From Streptomyces sp. NRRL S-646 (GTDB lineage: Bacteria > Actinomycetota > Actinomycetes > Streptomycetales > Streptomycetaceae), in assembly GCF_000720765.1 (NCBI RefSeq), contig NZ_JODC01000023.1, positions 1 through 64,000 on the forward strand: a stretch of 64,000 nt of DNA, written 5' to 3'. Of this stretch, positions 51,139 through 61,657 are shown piece after piece; position 1 is the first letter of the stretch, and every line of letters begins with the position of its first letter. The position numbers were made by a program, and so were the translations under genes. The notes beneath the pieces were generated by a model. The model saw nothing but the letters and a program-made list of their open reading frames with translations, was not told where the DNA came from and made no database searches.

Positions 51139-52482
51139 ATGAACGCCGGCACCACAAGAGCCCGACGGACGGCCTGTACGGCCCTGGCCCTCGCCCTTCC
51201 GCTGGCCGCGCTCGCCGCCTGCGGCGGGGGCAGCGGCACCGGCGCCTCCGCCGAGCAGGGCAGCGGCACGGGCACCATCACCGTCTGGGCCCACCAGGGT
51301 CAGGCGAGTGAGGCGGCCGCCCTGCAGAGCGCGGTGAAGACCTTCAACTCCTCGCAGAAGAAGGTCAAGGTCAAGCTGACACTGATCCCCGACACCGACT
51401 ACACCAAGACCATCACTGCCACGGAGGCGTCCAGGCTGCCGGACGTGATGGAGTTCGACGGCCCGACTATGGCCAACTTCGTCTACAACAAGAAGCTCGC
51501 CCCGATCGACAGCTACGTCTCCGCCAGGACGCTGTCCAACGCCACCCCCGCCATCAAGGCCGAGGGCCGGTTCGAGGGCAAGCAGTACGGCCTCGGCATG
51601 TACGACTCCGGGCTCGGCATCTACGGCAACAAGAAGCTGCTGGACGCGGCCGGCATCAAGTACCCCACCGGTCCGTCCGACAACTGGACCGCCACCGAGT
51701 TCACCGCCGCGGTGAAGAAGCTGGCCGCCGGGGACTCCGACGGCAAGAGCCTGGACCTGCAGGAGAGCGGCGGGTTCGCCAACGAGTGGGGCACCTACGG
51801 CTTCGCCCCGGTCGTCTGGTCGGCGGGCGGCTCCCTGCTGAAGAACGGCAAGGCCGAAGGCGCCCTGGACACCCCGGCCGTGGTATCGGCGCTGAAGACC
51901 TTCCAGTCCTGGAAGAAGTACGTCGATCCCAATACCGACGGCAACGCCTTCGCCAAGGGCCGTGTCGCCCTCAGCTGGGTCGGCCACTGGATGTACCCCG
52001 CCTACGGCAAGGCGCTCGGCAAGGACCTGGTCGTGCTGCCGCTGCCCGACTTCGGCAACGGCCCCAAGACCGGCCAGGGTTCGTGGGCGTGGGGCATCGG
52101 CGCCGACACCAAGAACGGCAAGGCCGCCGGCGCCTTCCTCGACTCCCTGCTGAACGACACCAACGTCACCGCGATGACCACGGCCAACGGCGCCCCTCCC
52201 GGCACCAGGACCGCGCTGGCCAAGAGCACTCTGTACAAGCAGGGCGGCCCCCTGCAGCTCTACGCCGACCAGCTCGCCAAGGCCTGCGGTGACACGAACA
52301 TCGACAAGTCCTGCGTCGCCGTGACCCGCCCGGTCACCGCCGGATACCCCACGGTCACCGCCAAGTTCTCGCAGGCGCTGAGCGACGTCTACGGCGGCGC
52401 CGACCCGAAGTCCGCCCTGAACAAGGCCGCCCGCGCCATCGACCAGGACTTCTCGGACAACGACGGCTACAAGCTGCAGTAG
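51139..52482 (+). CDS. ABC sugar importer substrate-binding lipoprotein
   Basis: A 447-residue extracellular solute-binding protein of the carbohydrate (CUT1) class. The signal peptide ends in a lipobox ALAAC at about residue 28. Conserved parts include ITVWAHQGQASEAAALQSAV, RLPDVMEFDGPT, GKQYGLGMYDSGLGIYGNKK and FAKGRVALSWVGHWMYP. The ATG at 51139 lies 10 nt after GGAGG. It follows the fructosidase and precedes two permease genes, so it binds the fructoside to be imported. A 12-bp palindrome CGGCACGTGCCG lies at 51057-51068 in the gap before it. Confidence 0.93.
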   Translation: MNAGTTRARRTACTALALALPLAALAACGGGSGTGASAEQGSGTGTITVWAHQGQASEAAALQSAVKTFNSSQKKVKVKLTLIPDTDYTKTITATEASRLPDVMEFDGPTMANFVYNKKLAPIDSYVSARTLSNATPAIKAEGRFEGKQYGLGMYDSGLGIYGNKKLLDAAGIKYPTGPSDNWTATEFTAAVKKLAAGDSDGKSLDLQESGGFANEWGTYGFAPVVWSAGGSLLKNGKAEGALDTPAVVSALKTFQSWKKYVDPNTDGNAFAKGRVALSWVGHWMYPAYGKALGKDLVVLPLPDFGNGPKTGQGSWAWGIGADTKNGKAAGAFLDSLLNDTNVTAMTTANGAPPGTRTALAKSTLYKQGGPLQLYADQLAKACGDTNIDKSCVAVTRPVTAGYPTVTAKFSQALSDVYGGADPKSALNKAARAIDQDFSDNDGYKLQ

Positions 52483-52559
52483 CGGCATCCAGCAGCCGGG
52501 AGGGACGGACTCACTCTGACAGCGCCCGTCCCTCCCGGCCGGGAAGAGGACACCCCACC

Positions 52560-53549
52560 GTGACCACCGTGAACCCCGCACCCGCCACGCCCGACCGGCG
52601 GAGGCCGAGCCCACCACCGCCGTCCGCCAAGCCCGTACGGCCTCGCCGCGCGAACCGCGACCGGGTGCACGGACTGCTGATGTCCGCACCCGCGCTCGGC
52701 GGACTGATCGCCTTCGTCGCCGTGCCGTTCGTGTACGCCGTCGTCCTGTCCTTCTACAACGTGCGGCTCGGCTCCCCGCTCCCGCCGCGCTTCTTCGGCA
52801 TCGAGCAGTACCGGCGCATCTTCACCGACCCGGACATGTCCGGTCCGTTCCTGCGGGCCCTGCTGAACAACCTGACCTTCGCCGTGGTCGTCGTACCCCT
52901 GCAGACGGGGCTGGCCCTTGCCCTGGCGATCCTGCTCAACCGCAAACTCAAGGCGATCGGCGTCTTCCGGTCCCTTTTCTTCCTGCCGGTCGTCTTCCCC
53001 ATGGCCCTCGTCGCGGTCATCTGGCGGCTCATCCTCGCCCGCAGCGGCGACGGCCTGCTCAACTCCGCGCTGCACGCGGTGAGTTTCGGCAACTGGGGCG
53101 CCTTCGACTGGCTCGGCGACGGCCTCACCGCCATGGCCTCGATCATCGTGCTGTCCGTGTGGCAGGGCGTCGGCTTCCAGATGGTCATCCTGCTCGCCGG
53201 CCTCCAGCAGATCCCCGGCGAACTCTACGAGGCCGCCCAACTCGACCGTGCCTCGCGCTGGCAGCAGTTCCGGAACGTCACCCTGCCCGGCATCCGCGGC
53301 ACCCTCGTCTTCGTGGCCATGCTGACCTCCGTCCTCTCCTTCCGCGTCTTCGACCAGGTCTATGTCCTCGTCCACGGCGGCGGACTCGACGAGGACGCCA
53401 CCCGCACCGTGATGTACCAGGCCGTCACCACCGCTTTCGACCAGAACAACATCGGCCAGGCGTCCGCGATCACCGTCGTCTTCTTCCTGATCGTCGTCGT
53501 TCTGACCCTCATCCAGCGCCGCGTCGTCCGCCCCGGCAACGAGGACTGA
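52560..53549 (+). CDS. ABC sugar importer permease 1 (MalF-like)
   Basis: A 329-residue membrane permease with six helices after a basic, Pro-rich N-terminal tail of ~35 residues. The EAA loop that contacts the ATPase is visible as GELYEAAQLDRASRWQQFRNVTLPGI. It starts from GTG 52560, 78 bp after the binding protein. It pairs with the following permease; no ATPase gene is present in the operon, as is common for Streptomyces CUT1 importers that share the MsiK ATPase. Confidence 0.93.
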   Translation: MTTVNPAPATPDRRRPSPPPPSAKPVRPRRANRDRVHGLLMSAPALGGLIAFVAVPFVYAVVLSFYNVRLGSPLPPRFFGIEQYRRIFTDPDMSGPFLRALLNNLTFAVVVVPLQTGLALALAILLNRKLKAIGVFRSLFFLPVVFPMALVAVIWRLILARSGDGLLNSALHAVSFGNWGAFDWLGDGLTAMASIIVLSVWQGVGFQMVILLAGLQQIPGELYEAAQLDRASRWQQFRNVTLPGIRGTLVFVAMLTSVLSFRVFDQVYVLVHGGGLDEDATRTVMYQAVTTAFDQNNIGQASAITVVFFLIVVVLTLIQRRVVRPGNED

Positions 53550-53551
53550 TC

Positions 53552-54388
53552 ATGACCAGCACACCCCTGCGCCGCTTCTTCGACTACGCCGTCCTCAGCG
53601 TCCTGGCGTTCGTCTTCGTCCTGCCGGTCCTCTACCTGGTCCTCGGCAGCTTCAAGCCGTCCGACCAGGTCCTCAGCGGCCTGACCGGCTTCCTCCCCAC
53701 CCACCTGTCGTTCGACAACTACCGCGCCGTGCTGAACAGCTTCGACTCCGACGCCACCGGCTACTTCTGGCGCTTCATGGGCATCTCACTGCTCGTGGCC
53801 ACGGTCGTGGTGCTGGGCAACCTGATCGTCAACTCCATGGCCGCGTACGGCCTCACCCGTCTGCGCTGGCGCGGCCAGCGCGCCGTCTTCACCCTCGTGC
53901 TGGTGCTGATGCTGGTGCCGTTCGAAGCGGTCGCCGTCCCGCTGTTCTACATGCTCAACGACCAGCGCAACACCGTCTACATCCAGGCCCTCCCCTTCAT
54001 CGCCAACGCCTTCTCCATCTACCAGTTCGCGACGTTCTTCCGCGCGATCCCGCCGAGCATCGAAGAGGCCGCCCGCATCGACGGCGCCGGTCCCTGGCGC
54101 ACCTTCTTCGCGATCATCGTCCCGATGTCGAAGCCGGTGTTCGCCTCGGTCGCGGTCCTGACGTTCCTCACCCAGTGGGGAGCCTTCCTGTGGCCGGTCC
54201 TGATGGTCTCCGACCCGTCGGTGCGCCCGCTGCCGCTGGAGATGAGCGTCTTCCAGGGCCAGATGCCCGTCGACTGGGGTCAGGTTCTCGCCTTCGGCGT
54301 CCTCCTCGTCCTGCCCGTGCTGATCGTCTTCGCGTTCTTCCAGCGCTGGTTCGTCCAGGGCGTGGCAAGCTCGGCCGTCAAGGGCTGA
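53552..54388 (+). CDS. ABC sugar importer permease 2 (MalG-like)
   Basis: A 278-residue membrane permease with six helices. The EAA loop is PPSIEEAARIDGAGPWRTFFAIIVPM. The ATG at 53552 follows the first permease stop by 2 bp with GAGG 7 nt upstream, so the two are coupled. A strong hairpin (54405-54446) ends the operon 17 bp after the stop. Confidence 0.94.
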   Translation: MTSTPLRRFFDYAVLSVLAFVFVLPVLYLVLGSFKPSDQVLSGLTGFLPTHLSFDNYRAVLNSFDSDATGYFWRFMGISLLVATVVVLGNLIVNSMAAYGLTRLRWRGQRAVFTLVLVLMLVPFEAVAVPLFYMLNDQRNTVYIQALPFIANAFSIYQFATFFRAIPPSIEEAARIDGAGPWRTFFAIIVPMSKPVFASVAVLTFLTQWGAFLWPVLMVSDPSVRPLPLEMSVFQGQMPVDWGQVLAFGVLLVLPVLIVFAFFQRWFVQGVASSAVKG

Positions 54389-54404
54389 GTTGCCGGGTGC
54401 GGGT

Positions 54405-54446
54405 CGCATGGCGTTCTGCGGGACTCCCCGGCAGCGACGCCATGCG
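54405..54446 (+). terminator. Hairpin terminator of the fructoside operon
   Basis: Perfect 10-bp arms CGCATGGCGT (54405-54414) and ACGCCATGCG (54437-54446), with a further internal CTGC/GCAG and GGG/CCC pairing. It begins 17 bp after the permease stop codon. Confidence 0.82.
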
Positions 54447-54662
54447 CTGCATTCCACCGCGGGGACCCTACGAAGATTTTGCGAACTCGCGGGGACCGCA
54501 TGAACCGCCTACCACCTGCCTGAAGTCCCGTTTGTCCGGCTGTGCTTCGGGCCGGTAATCCCGTGTTCACCGACCTTCTCTTCCTGGGCGTTCTACGCGC
54601 GTGGTGTCATGCCCACGCTCACCCACCCCCCACGTGGGCATCAACTCGACCAGGAGTCACGC

Positions 54663-55655
54663 ATGCTGTGGAAGGTCATCGGGCGCGCGGGTGTCGCCCT
54701 GGCGGCCGGCGCCGCCGTCGTCGCCACCGCCGTCCCCGCGAACGCGGCGAGCTACACCGCGTTCGCCTTCTCTCAGAGCGGCAGCCAGCCGGACATCTAC
54801 GACTTCATCGACTCGGCCACCACCTCCCTCGACATGACCATGTACGAGCTGGAGGACACCACGGCCGTCAACGACCTCATAGCGCTGGAGAACAAGGGCG
54901 TCACCGTGCGGGTGGTCCTCGACCGCCAGCACAAGACCGCCAACAACTCGGCGTACACCGCCCTGACGAACGCGGGCGTGGGGGTGGTGTGGTCGTCGTC
55001 GAGCTTCGTCTACACCCACCAGAAGACGATCACGGTGGACGCCACCAAGTCGCTGGTCCTCACGGGCAATCTCACCTCGCAGTACTACGCGACCGGCCGC
55101 GACTACGGCGTCTTCACCGACGACACCCGTGACGTCGCCGCGATCGAGAAGGTCTTCAACGCCGACTACGCGGGCACCTCGATCACGCCGACCGACGGCG
55201 ACCACCTGCTCTGGTCGCCCAACGACTCCCGCAGCCGCCTGCTGTCCGTGATCAACTCCGCCACCAAGACGCTCGACGTCGAGGAACTGGAGTTCAGCGA
55301 CAGCACGGTGGTCGACGCCATCGCGGCAAGAGCGAAGGCGGGTGTGACCGTGCGGGTGGTCCTGGAGACGCCGGGCGACTACTCCAGCGAGGTCTCCGAG
55401 ATCGAGGCGGCGGGCGGCACCGTCGTCGGCTACTCCGACCCCAACGGCTTCTACATCCACGCCAAGGCCATGGTCGCCGACTACGGGCTGTCCACCCAGG
55501 AGGTGGAGGCGGGCTCCATGAACATCAGCAGCAACTCCCTTTCCAACAATAGGGAGTTGGGCATCATCCTCACCGGCACGGGGGTGGCCCAGTCCGTGGC
55601 CACGACCGTGGAGACGACGTTCAACAGCGACTACGCGGGCGGTACCGCGGCGTAA
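54663..55655 (+). CDS. Secreted phospholipase-D-like protein
   Basis: A 330-residue exported protein with two PLD (HKD) motifs: HQKTITVD and HAKAMVAD, one in each repeat. ATG 54663 has AGGAG 7 nt upstream and leads a signal peptide (RAGVALAAGAAVVATAVPANA, cleavage near residue 28). The size, paired motifs and lack of other domains match small PLD-like nucleases or phospholipases of the secreted class; substrate is open. It is preceded by a 274-base region after the terminator, containing the palindrome CCCACGTGGG (54629-54638), and followed by a REP element. Confidence 0.9.
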   Translation: MLWKVIGRAGVALAAGAAVVATAVPANAASYTAFAFSQSGSQPDIYDFIDSATTSLDMTMYELEDTTAVNDLIALENKGVTVRVVLDRQHKTANNSAYTALTNAGVGVVWSSSSFVYTHQKTITVDATKSLVLTGNLTSQYYATGRDYGVFTDDTRDVAAIEKVFNADYAGTSITPTDGDHLLWSPNDSRSRLLSVINSATKTLDVEELEFSDSTVVDAIAARAKAGVTVRVVLETPGDYSSEVSEIEAAGGTVVGYSDPNGFYIHAKAMVADYGLSTQEVEAGSMNISSNSLSNNRELGIILTGTGVAQSVATTVETTFNSDYAGGTAA

Positions 55656-55693
55656 GCGCTCCTCTGGGGGTGCGGGGTGACATTGCGGGCCAG

Positions 55694-55760
55694 TGGGGGC
55701 TGGTCGCGCCCACGCGGCGAAGCCGCATGTCGATATTGCCCCGCGCCCCTACGGGGGCGC
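55694..55760 (-). repeat. Streptomyces REP-like palindromic element
   Basis: The reverse complement reads GCGCCCCCGTAGGGGCGC..., then ATGCGGCTTCGCCGC and GGGCGCGACCAGCCCCCA, the same two-hairpin element that is found inside the coding region at 15372-15437. Here it lies in its usual place between convergent genes, where it could act as a terminator. Confidence 0.8.
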
Positions 55761-55776
55761 TACGGGTCGTCGGCGG

Positions 55777-56454
55777 TCACTCGAAGCGGTGATCCCCGCC
55801 GCGCGGCGCCACCAGCCCCGACTCATACGCGAACACCACCAACTGGGCCCGGTCCCGTGCCCCCAGTTTCGTCATCGCCCGGCTGATGTGGGTCTTCGCC
55901 GTGAGCGGGCTGATGACCATGTGCGCGGCGATCTCCTCGTTCGACAGACCACGCGCCGCCAGGGCCGTCACTTCGCGTTCGCGGCGGGTGAGGCAGTCCA
56001 GGCCGGGTGCCGTCGACCGGTCCGGTGGGCGGGAGACGAACTCGCCGATCAGGGTGCGGGTGACCGACGGTGAGAGCAGGGCCTCGCCGTGGGCCACTAC
56101 CTCGATGGCCTGGAGCAGGTCGGCCGGTTCGGTGTCCTTGAGGAGAAAGCCGCTGGCGCCCGCCCGCAGGGCCTCGAAGACGTACTCGTCGAGGCCGTAG
56201 TTGGTGAGGATCACGACGCGTACGGCGGACAGGGCGGGGTCGGCGGCGATCCGCCGGGTCGCCTCGATGCCCGTCATCACCGGCATCTGCACGTCGATCA
56301 GTGCGATGTCCGGCAGATGTGCGCGGACGAGGGCCAGGCCCTGTTCGCCGTCCGCGGCCTCGCCGACCACCTCAAGGCCGTCCTCGGCCTCCAGCAGGGC
56401 CCGGAATCCGGCGCGCATGAGGGCCTGGTCGTCGACGAGGGCGACCCGGATCAT
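55777..56454 (-). CDS. NarL/LuxR-type response regulator (intact copy)
   Basis: A 225-residue regulator: MIRVALVDDQALMRAGFRAL, phosphoacceptor Asp in IALIDVQMPVMTG, Lys of LLKDTEPADLL, and LuxR helix-turn-helix LTRREREVTALAARGLSNEE...AKTHISRAMTKLGARD. The start ATG overlaps the stop of the kinase gene. A nearly identical but broken copy lies at 3586-4250. Roughly 20 differences in 196 comparable residues separate the two, so they arose from one another or from related donors rather recently. Confidence 0.95.
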   Translation of the reverse strand: MIRVALVDDQALMRAGFRALLEAEDGLEVVGEAADGEQGLALVRAHLPDIALIDVQMPVMTGIEATRRIAADPALSAVRVVILTNYGLDEYVFEALRAGASGFLLKDTEPADLLQAIEVVAHGEALLSPSVTRTLIGEFVSRPPDRSTAPGLDCLTRREREVTALAARGLSNEEIAAHMVISPLTAKTHISRAMTKLGARDRAQLVVFAYESGLVAPRGGDHRFE

Positions 56455-57554
56455 CGCGTCTCCCCCAGCGGCAGCCGGGCCCGCACCTCGAAGCCGCCCT
56501 CCGCTCTCGGCCCGGCGTGCAGGGTCCCGCCCAGCGCCGACACTCTCTCGCGCATGCCGGTGAGGCCCACGCCGGGTGCGGGCGGACGGTCCGGGTCGGC
56601 GCTGCCGTCGTCCTCGACTCGTATCGTCAAGTCATCGTCCCCATAGGCGAGTTGGACACCGACCTTGGCTGCTCCCGCGTGCCGGGCCGCGTTGGTCAGG
56701 GCCTCCTGGACGATGCGGTACACCGCACGGTCGACCGTCGCCGCCAGGGGCCGTTCCTCACCGGTCACCGTCAGCTCCACCGCGAGGCCCGCCGCGCAGG
56801 CGCGCTCCACCAGTAGAGCGGGCGTGCCGGTCGGCTCGTCTGTGCGCAGGATCTCCAGGGTGGCGCGCAGTTCGCGCATGGCCTCGCCGCTCGCGTCCTG
56901 GATGGCGAGCAGCGCGGGCGGTATCTCCTCGCCGCGCTTGCGGGCGAGGTGCACCGCGACTCCCGCCTGGAGCTTGACGATCGAGATGCTGTGGGTGAGC
57001 GAGTCGTGCAACTCGCGGGCTATGCGCAGGCGTTCCTCGCCCGCACGGCGCAGGGCCGCCTCCTCCCGGGTGCGTTCGGCCTCCAGGGCGCGCTGTTCGG
57101 TCTGGCGCAGATACGCCTGCCAGTTGCGGTCCGCCATGCCCGCGACCACCGCGGACAGGAACCAGCCCGCGAGCAGCGCGGTCCGTTCGACGACCTCCTG
57201 GGTAGTAGGCCCGGTCGCGAAGTATGCCGCCAGGAACACACCGCTCGTGGCGGCCGCATACCCGCGGTGCCCCAGCCGGACCGCCGTGAGCGCGGCCGCG
57301 AACACAGGCAGGGCGGAGACCGGTCCCGGGTGGGCGTGCAGGACGTAGGCGCCGCCGCTCGCCGCCGCCACGGCCAGAACTGCGCGCGGGGCGGCACGGT
57401 GGAACGCCAGGGCGGCCGAACTCACCGCGATCAGCGCGTAGTCGACGGCGGTGGTGTCCGAGTCGAAGGCGGCCGTGGTCATGACGAGGGCGCCGACGAC
57501 GACCGCGAGGGCCACGTCGGCGAGGTACCTGCGCAAGACCGGGTGCCCGCCCAT
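56451..57554 (-). CDS. Sensor histidine kinase (HisKA_3)
   Basis: A 367-residue kinase. Four to five membrane helices occupy residues ~5-140, with no large extracytoplasmic loop. A coiled-coil linker (NWQAYLRQTEQRALEAERTR) leads to the phosphorylated His in RIARELHDSLTHSISI and the ATPase boxes QEALTNAARHAG, VEDDGSADP, GVGLTGMRERV. The ATG at 57554 precedes the first helix. It overlaps the response regulator gene by ATGA. It belongs to the small kinase group common in Streptomyces, signal unknown. Confidence 0.93.
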   Translation of the reverse strand: MGGHPVLRRYLADVALAVVVGALVMTTAAFDSDTTAVDYALIAVSSAALAFHRAAPRAVLAVAAASGGAYVLHAHPGPVSALPVFAAALTAVRLGHRGYAAATSGVFLAAYFATGPTTQEVVERTALLAGWFLSAVVAGMADRNWQAYLRQTEQRALEAERTREEAALRRAGEERLRIARELHDSLTHSISIVKLQAGVAVHLARKRGEEIPPALLAIQDASGEAMRELRATLEILRTDEPTGTPALLVERACAAGLAVELTVTGEERPLAATVDRAVYRIVQEALTNAARHAGAAKVGVQLAYGDDDLTIRVEDDGSADPDRPPAPGVGLTGMRERVSALGGTLHAGPRAEGGFEVRARLPLGETR

Positions 57555-57721
57555 GCACGCACAGTAGACGGCGGCACCGACAACGGCGTCAGACCTGTGG
57601 ACGGCTCTGCGGCTACTCCTCCCGTAGTAGTGCCCTGGCCCGCCGCGCCCCTCAGTCGCAGTGCGGACTGTCTTCGGCCGTACGACGACCGCGCCCGCCC
57701 CCGAGGCGCACGCTGCTGCCC

Positions 57722-58723
57722 ATGTCCACACCCTTCCGCTTCACCGAACCCCTGCCGCCCAAGGCGGCCACCGGCCGCGTCGCCGAGGTGTACGAGCAGC
57801 TCTCCCGCGACTTCGGCATCGACAGGGCGGCCACCTTCGTGGTGCTGTCCTCCGCGCCCGAAATCCTCACCCCCGCCTGGGCGTTGATGCGCGAGTCACT
57901 GATCGCCGGCCCGGGCAGCCGCACCGGCAAGGAGCTGGCGGCCTACGGGGTGTCGCGCGCCAACAAGTGCCCGTTCTGTGTGGACGCGCACACGGTCCTG
58001 CTGCACGCCACCGGCGACCACGCCCTCGCCGAACGACTGGCCCGGGGCGAGCAGCCGGAGCGCGAGGAGCACGCGCGCGTACTGACGTGGGGGCAGCACA
58101 CGCGCGTGCCGGGCGCCGGCCTGATGTCGTACCCGTTCCCGCACGAGCACGCCCCGGCCTACATCGGCACCGTGCTCGCCTTCCACTTCATCAACCGGAT
58201 CGTGTCGGCCCTGCTGACCGAGCAGTTGCTGCCGGGCAACGCCCAGCGGTGGCGCCCGGTACGGAGCCTCGCGGGCCGCTCGCTCGCCCGGACCGTACGC
58301 CGGACCGCCGTGCCCGGCGCTGCTCTCGCCCTCCTCGACGATCCGGCCCCGGGACCGGCGTGGGCGGCCGGCACGACCGTCGGCCCGGCCTACGCCGCAC
58401 TCCGGTCGGCGACCGCGGCCGGCGCAGGCCTGCTCGACGCCGACGAGCAGGCCCTCGTACGGGAGACCCTGTGGGACTGGGACGGCTCGCACCCGCCCCT
58501 GGCGTGGGCCGGGCTCCCGGACCGCCGGGAGCACCCCGCAGCGCGGCTCGCGCTGCTGGCCGCCCTCGCGCCGTACCGCATCACCGAGGAGGACGTGACG
58601 GCCTGGCGCCGGCCGGAGCACACCGACCACTGCCTCGTCCACCTCGTCTCCTACGGCGCCTTCGCCGCCGTGGACCGCATGGAGAGCTCGTTCAGTCTGC
58701 ACGCCGCCCGGGAGACGTCATGA
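57722..58723 (+). CDS. AhpD-like alkylhydroperoxidase / carboxymuconolactone decarboxylase family protein
   Basis: A 333-residue protein, longer than usual for the family. The first ~165 residues form the AhpD fold with NKCPFCVDAHTVLLH, where Cys-x2-Cys and His are the redox centre. The remainder repeats helical features but lacks a second CxxC, so only one active site is expected. It probably reduces peroxides or acts on thiol-linked intermediates. It overlaps the methyltransferase gene downstream by ATGA, so the two work together. It is divergent from the two-component kinase gene (168 bp apart). Confidence 0.85.
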   Translation: MSTPFRFTEPLPPKAATGRVAEVYEQLSRDFGIDRAATFVVLSSAPEILTPAWALMRESLIAGPGSRTGKELAAYGVSRANKCPFCVDAHTVLLHATGDHALAERLARGEQPEREEHARVLTWGQHTRVPGAGLMSYPFPHEHAPAYIGTVLAFHFINRIVSALLTEQLLPGNAQRWRPVRSLAGRSLARTVRRTAVPGAALALLDDPAPGPAWAAGTTVGPAYAALRSATAAGAGLLDADEQALVRETLWDWDGSHPPLAWAGLPDRREHPAARLALLAALAPYRITEEDVTAWRRPEHTDHCLVHLVSYGAFAAVDRMESSFSLHAARETS

Positions 58724-59253
58724 CCGCGATCGCCGACATCCGGCAGCCATACACCTGGAACGGCGTCCACGCTGCGCTCTTCGCGGCGGCGGCCGTCAAG
58801 CCCGCCGACCGTGTCCTCGACGTCGGCTGCGGCACCGGGGCCACGACCCGGATCGCCGCCCGGCTGGCCTCGCGGGGGCACGCGGTGGGCGTCGACATCT
58901 CGGCGCCGTTGCTGCGCACGGCCCAGAAGCTGACGGCCGCCGAGAAGGTCTCGAACGCCTCGTACCAGGTGGCGGACGCGCAGGTCCACCCGTTCCCGCC
59001 GTGCGGCTACGACGTGATCGTCGGCCGGGGCGGCGTACTGTCCTTCGCGGACCCTGCGGCGACCTTCCGCAATCTGGCGCGGGCGCTGATGCCGGGCGGC
59101 CGGCTGGCGTTGGTGTGCCCCCGGTCCCGCTCCGGCCCCGACCGCGTCCGGGTGGTACTGGACGGCTGGGAGAACGTCGAGGTCGGGCTGCGCGGCGGCA
59201 TCCGGCTCGTCACCGCCGAACGGCCGCGCCGCATGCCGACCGATGTTGACTGA
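58720..59253 (+). CDS. SAM-dependent methyltransferase, class I
   Basis: A 177-residue methyltransferase with the SAM-binding motif I VLDVGCGTGATTRIA, motif II (GVDISAPLL) and post motif (YDVIVGRGGVLSFAD). The fold ends early: the C-terminal strands that bind the acceptor are shorter than in typical ~250-residue enzymes, so it may be truncated or a compact member. It is coupled by ATGA to the AhpD-like gene. The substrate is unknown. An inverted repeat with 8-bp arms follows 39 bp downstream. Confidence 0.82.
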   Translation: MTAIADIRQPYTWNGVHAALFAAAAVKPADRVLDVGCGTGATTRIAARLASRGHAVGVDISAPLLRTAQKLTAAEKVSNASYQVADAQVHPFPPCGYDVIVGRGGVLSFADPAATFRNLARALMPGGRLALVCPRSRSGPDRVRVVLDGWENVEVGLRGGIRLVTAERPRRMPTDVD

Positions 59254-59291
59254 AAAGTAACCGCGCGGCCACGGAGCGAGTTGGCACTTCC

Positions 59292-59315
59292 GTCTCACAG
59301 GGACTCATGTGAGAC
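59292..59315. terminator. Hairpin after the methyltransferase gene
   Basis: Perfect 8-bp arms GTCTCACA (59292-59299) and TGTGAGAC (59308-59315) with an 8-nt loop. A second palindrome GTCCGCAGTGCGGAC (59325-59339) follows. One may end the upstream transcript; the other lies 37 bp before the next gene and could be an operator. Confidence 0.55.
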
Positions 59316-59375
59316 TGGCGCCCCGTCCGCAGTGCGGACCCCCTCCGCACACCGTCCCCCACCGAAAAGTGTGCC

Positions 59376-60035
59376 GTGCGCGATTTTCCTCTGCCGCTCG
59401 CTCTGACCGCGCGTCTGTCCCCGGTCGTCGTGCTGGCCGCGGCAGGCTGGGCACTGACCTCCGGCCCCGCGGCGACGACGACCGCCGAGCACAAGGACGC
59501 AGCGAAGACCGGCAACCAGTCGGCCTCCGCCCCCTCCACGACCGCGCAGACCAAGACGTACGCCGCCGCCCCCGCACCATGCGGCAGCGTGGCCGAGAAG
59601 ACGCTCAAGGCGCTCGTTCCGGGCGCCAAGACGGCCGGCAAGGAAATCCAGTCGACGGACGCGAAACTGCGCCGCACCTGCTCCTGGAACGCGCTCAAGG
59701 GCTACGACTACCGGTGGCTCGACGTCTCCTTCGAGGTAATGAACTCGGACGAAACGGCACAGAGCACATACAAGCAGCGAACTGCGGACAAGAGCGGCGG
59801 AGGGGCGGTTCCCGGACTCGGTGACCAGGCCTACTCCGTCGTCAATCTCACCACCGAGGACAAGCAGCAGACCCGCGAGGGCATGGTGTTCGCCCAGGTC
59901 TCCAACGTGCTGGTGGTCGTCACGTACAACGGCAGCGACTTCGAGACGAAGAAGGCGCCCAGTACGGACGAGATCAACAAGGGTGCGATCAAGGCGTCGA
60001 GGGACGCTGTGACAGCGCTGAAGGGCAGCCAGTAG
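59376..60035 (+). CDS. Secreted DUF3558-like protein
   Basis: A 219-residue exported protein. A hydrophobic N-terminal segment (LSPVVVLAAAGWALTSGP) is followed by a disordered Ala/Thr/Ser stretch and a compact domain from about residue 65: PCGSVAEKTLKALVPG, CSWNALKGYDYRWLDVSFEV, VPGLGDQAYSVVNLTTED and FAQVSNVLVVVTYNG. The two Cys and the LP..C.W spacing resemble the DUF3558 lipoprotein family. There is no lipobox here, so it may be anchored by its N-terminal helix. GTG 59376 is the only start with the full hydrophobic segment; its ribosome site is weak. Function unknown. Confidence 0.75.
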   Translation: MRDFPLPLALTARLSPVVVLAAAGWALTSGPAATTTAEHKDAAKTGNQSASAPSTTAQTKTYAAAPAPCGSVAEKTLKALVPGAKTAGKEIQSTDAKLRRTCSWNALKGYDYRWLDVSFEVMNSDETAQSTYKQRTADKSGGGAVPGLGDQAYSVVNLTTEDKQQTREGMVFAQVSNVLVVVTYNGSDFETKKAPSTDEINKGAIKASRDAVTALKGSQ

Positions 60036-60069
60036 GACCGGCTGCCCTCCGAGGCGCGCAGGCGAAGGC

Positions 60070-61596
<1,527 letters not shown>

Positions 61597-61657
61597 GGGC
61601 AGGCCAATCAATGAGGGGTGGTCCGGAAAGGCCGTGCGGGTCTCCGGTCCCCTCCCC

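Noticed and set aside
49465..52689. 1074-residue leftward ORF
   Set aside because: It is antisense to the GH32 enzyme and the sugar-binding protein, both with clear family motifs and ribosome sites.
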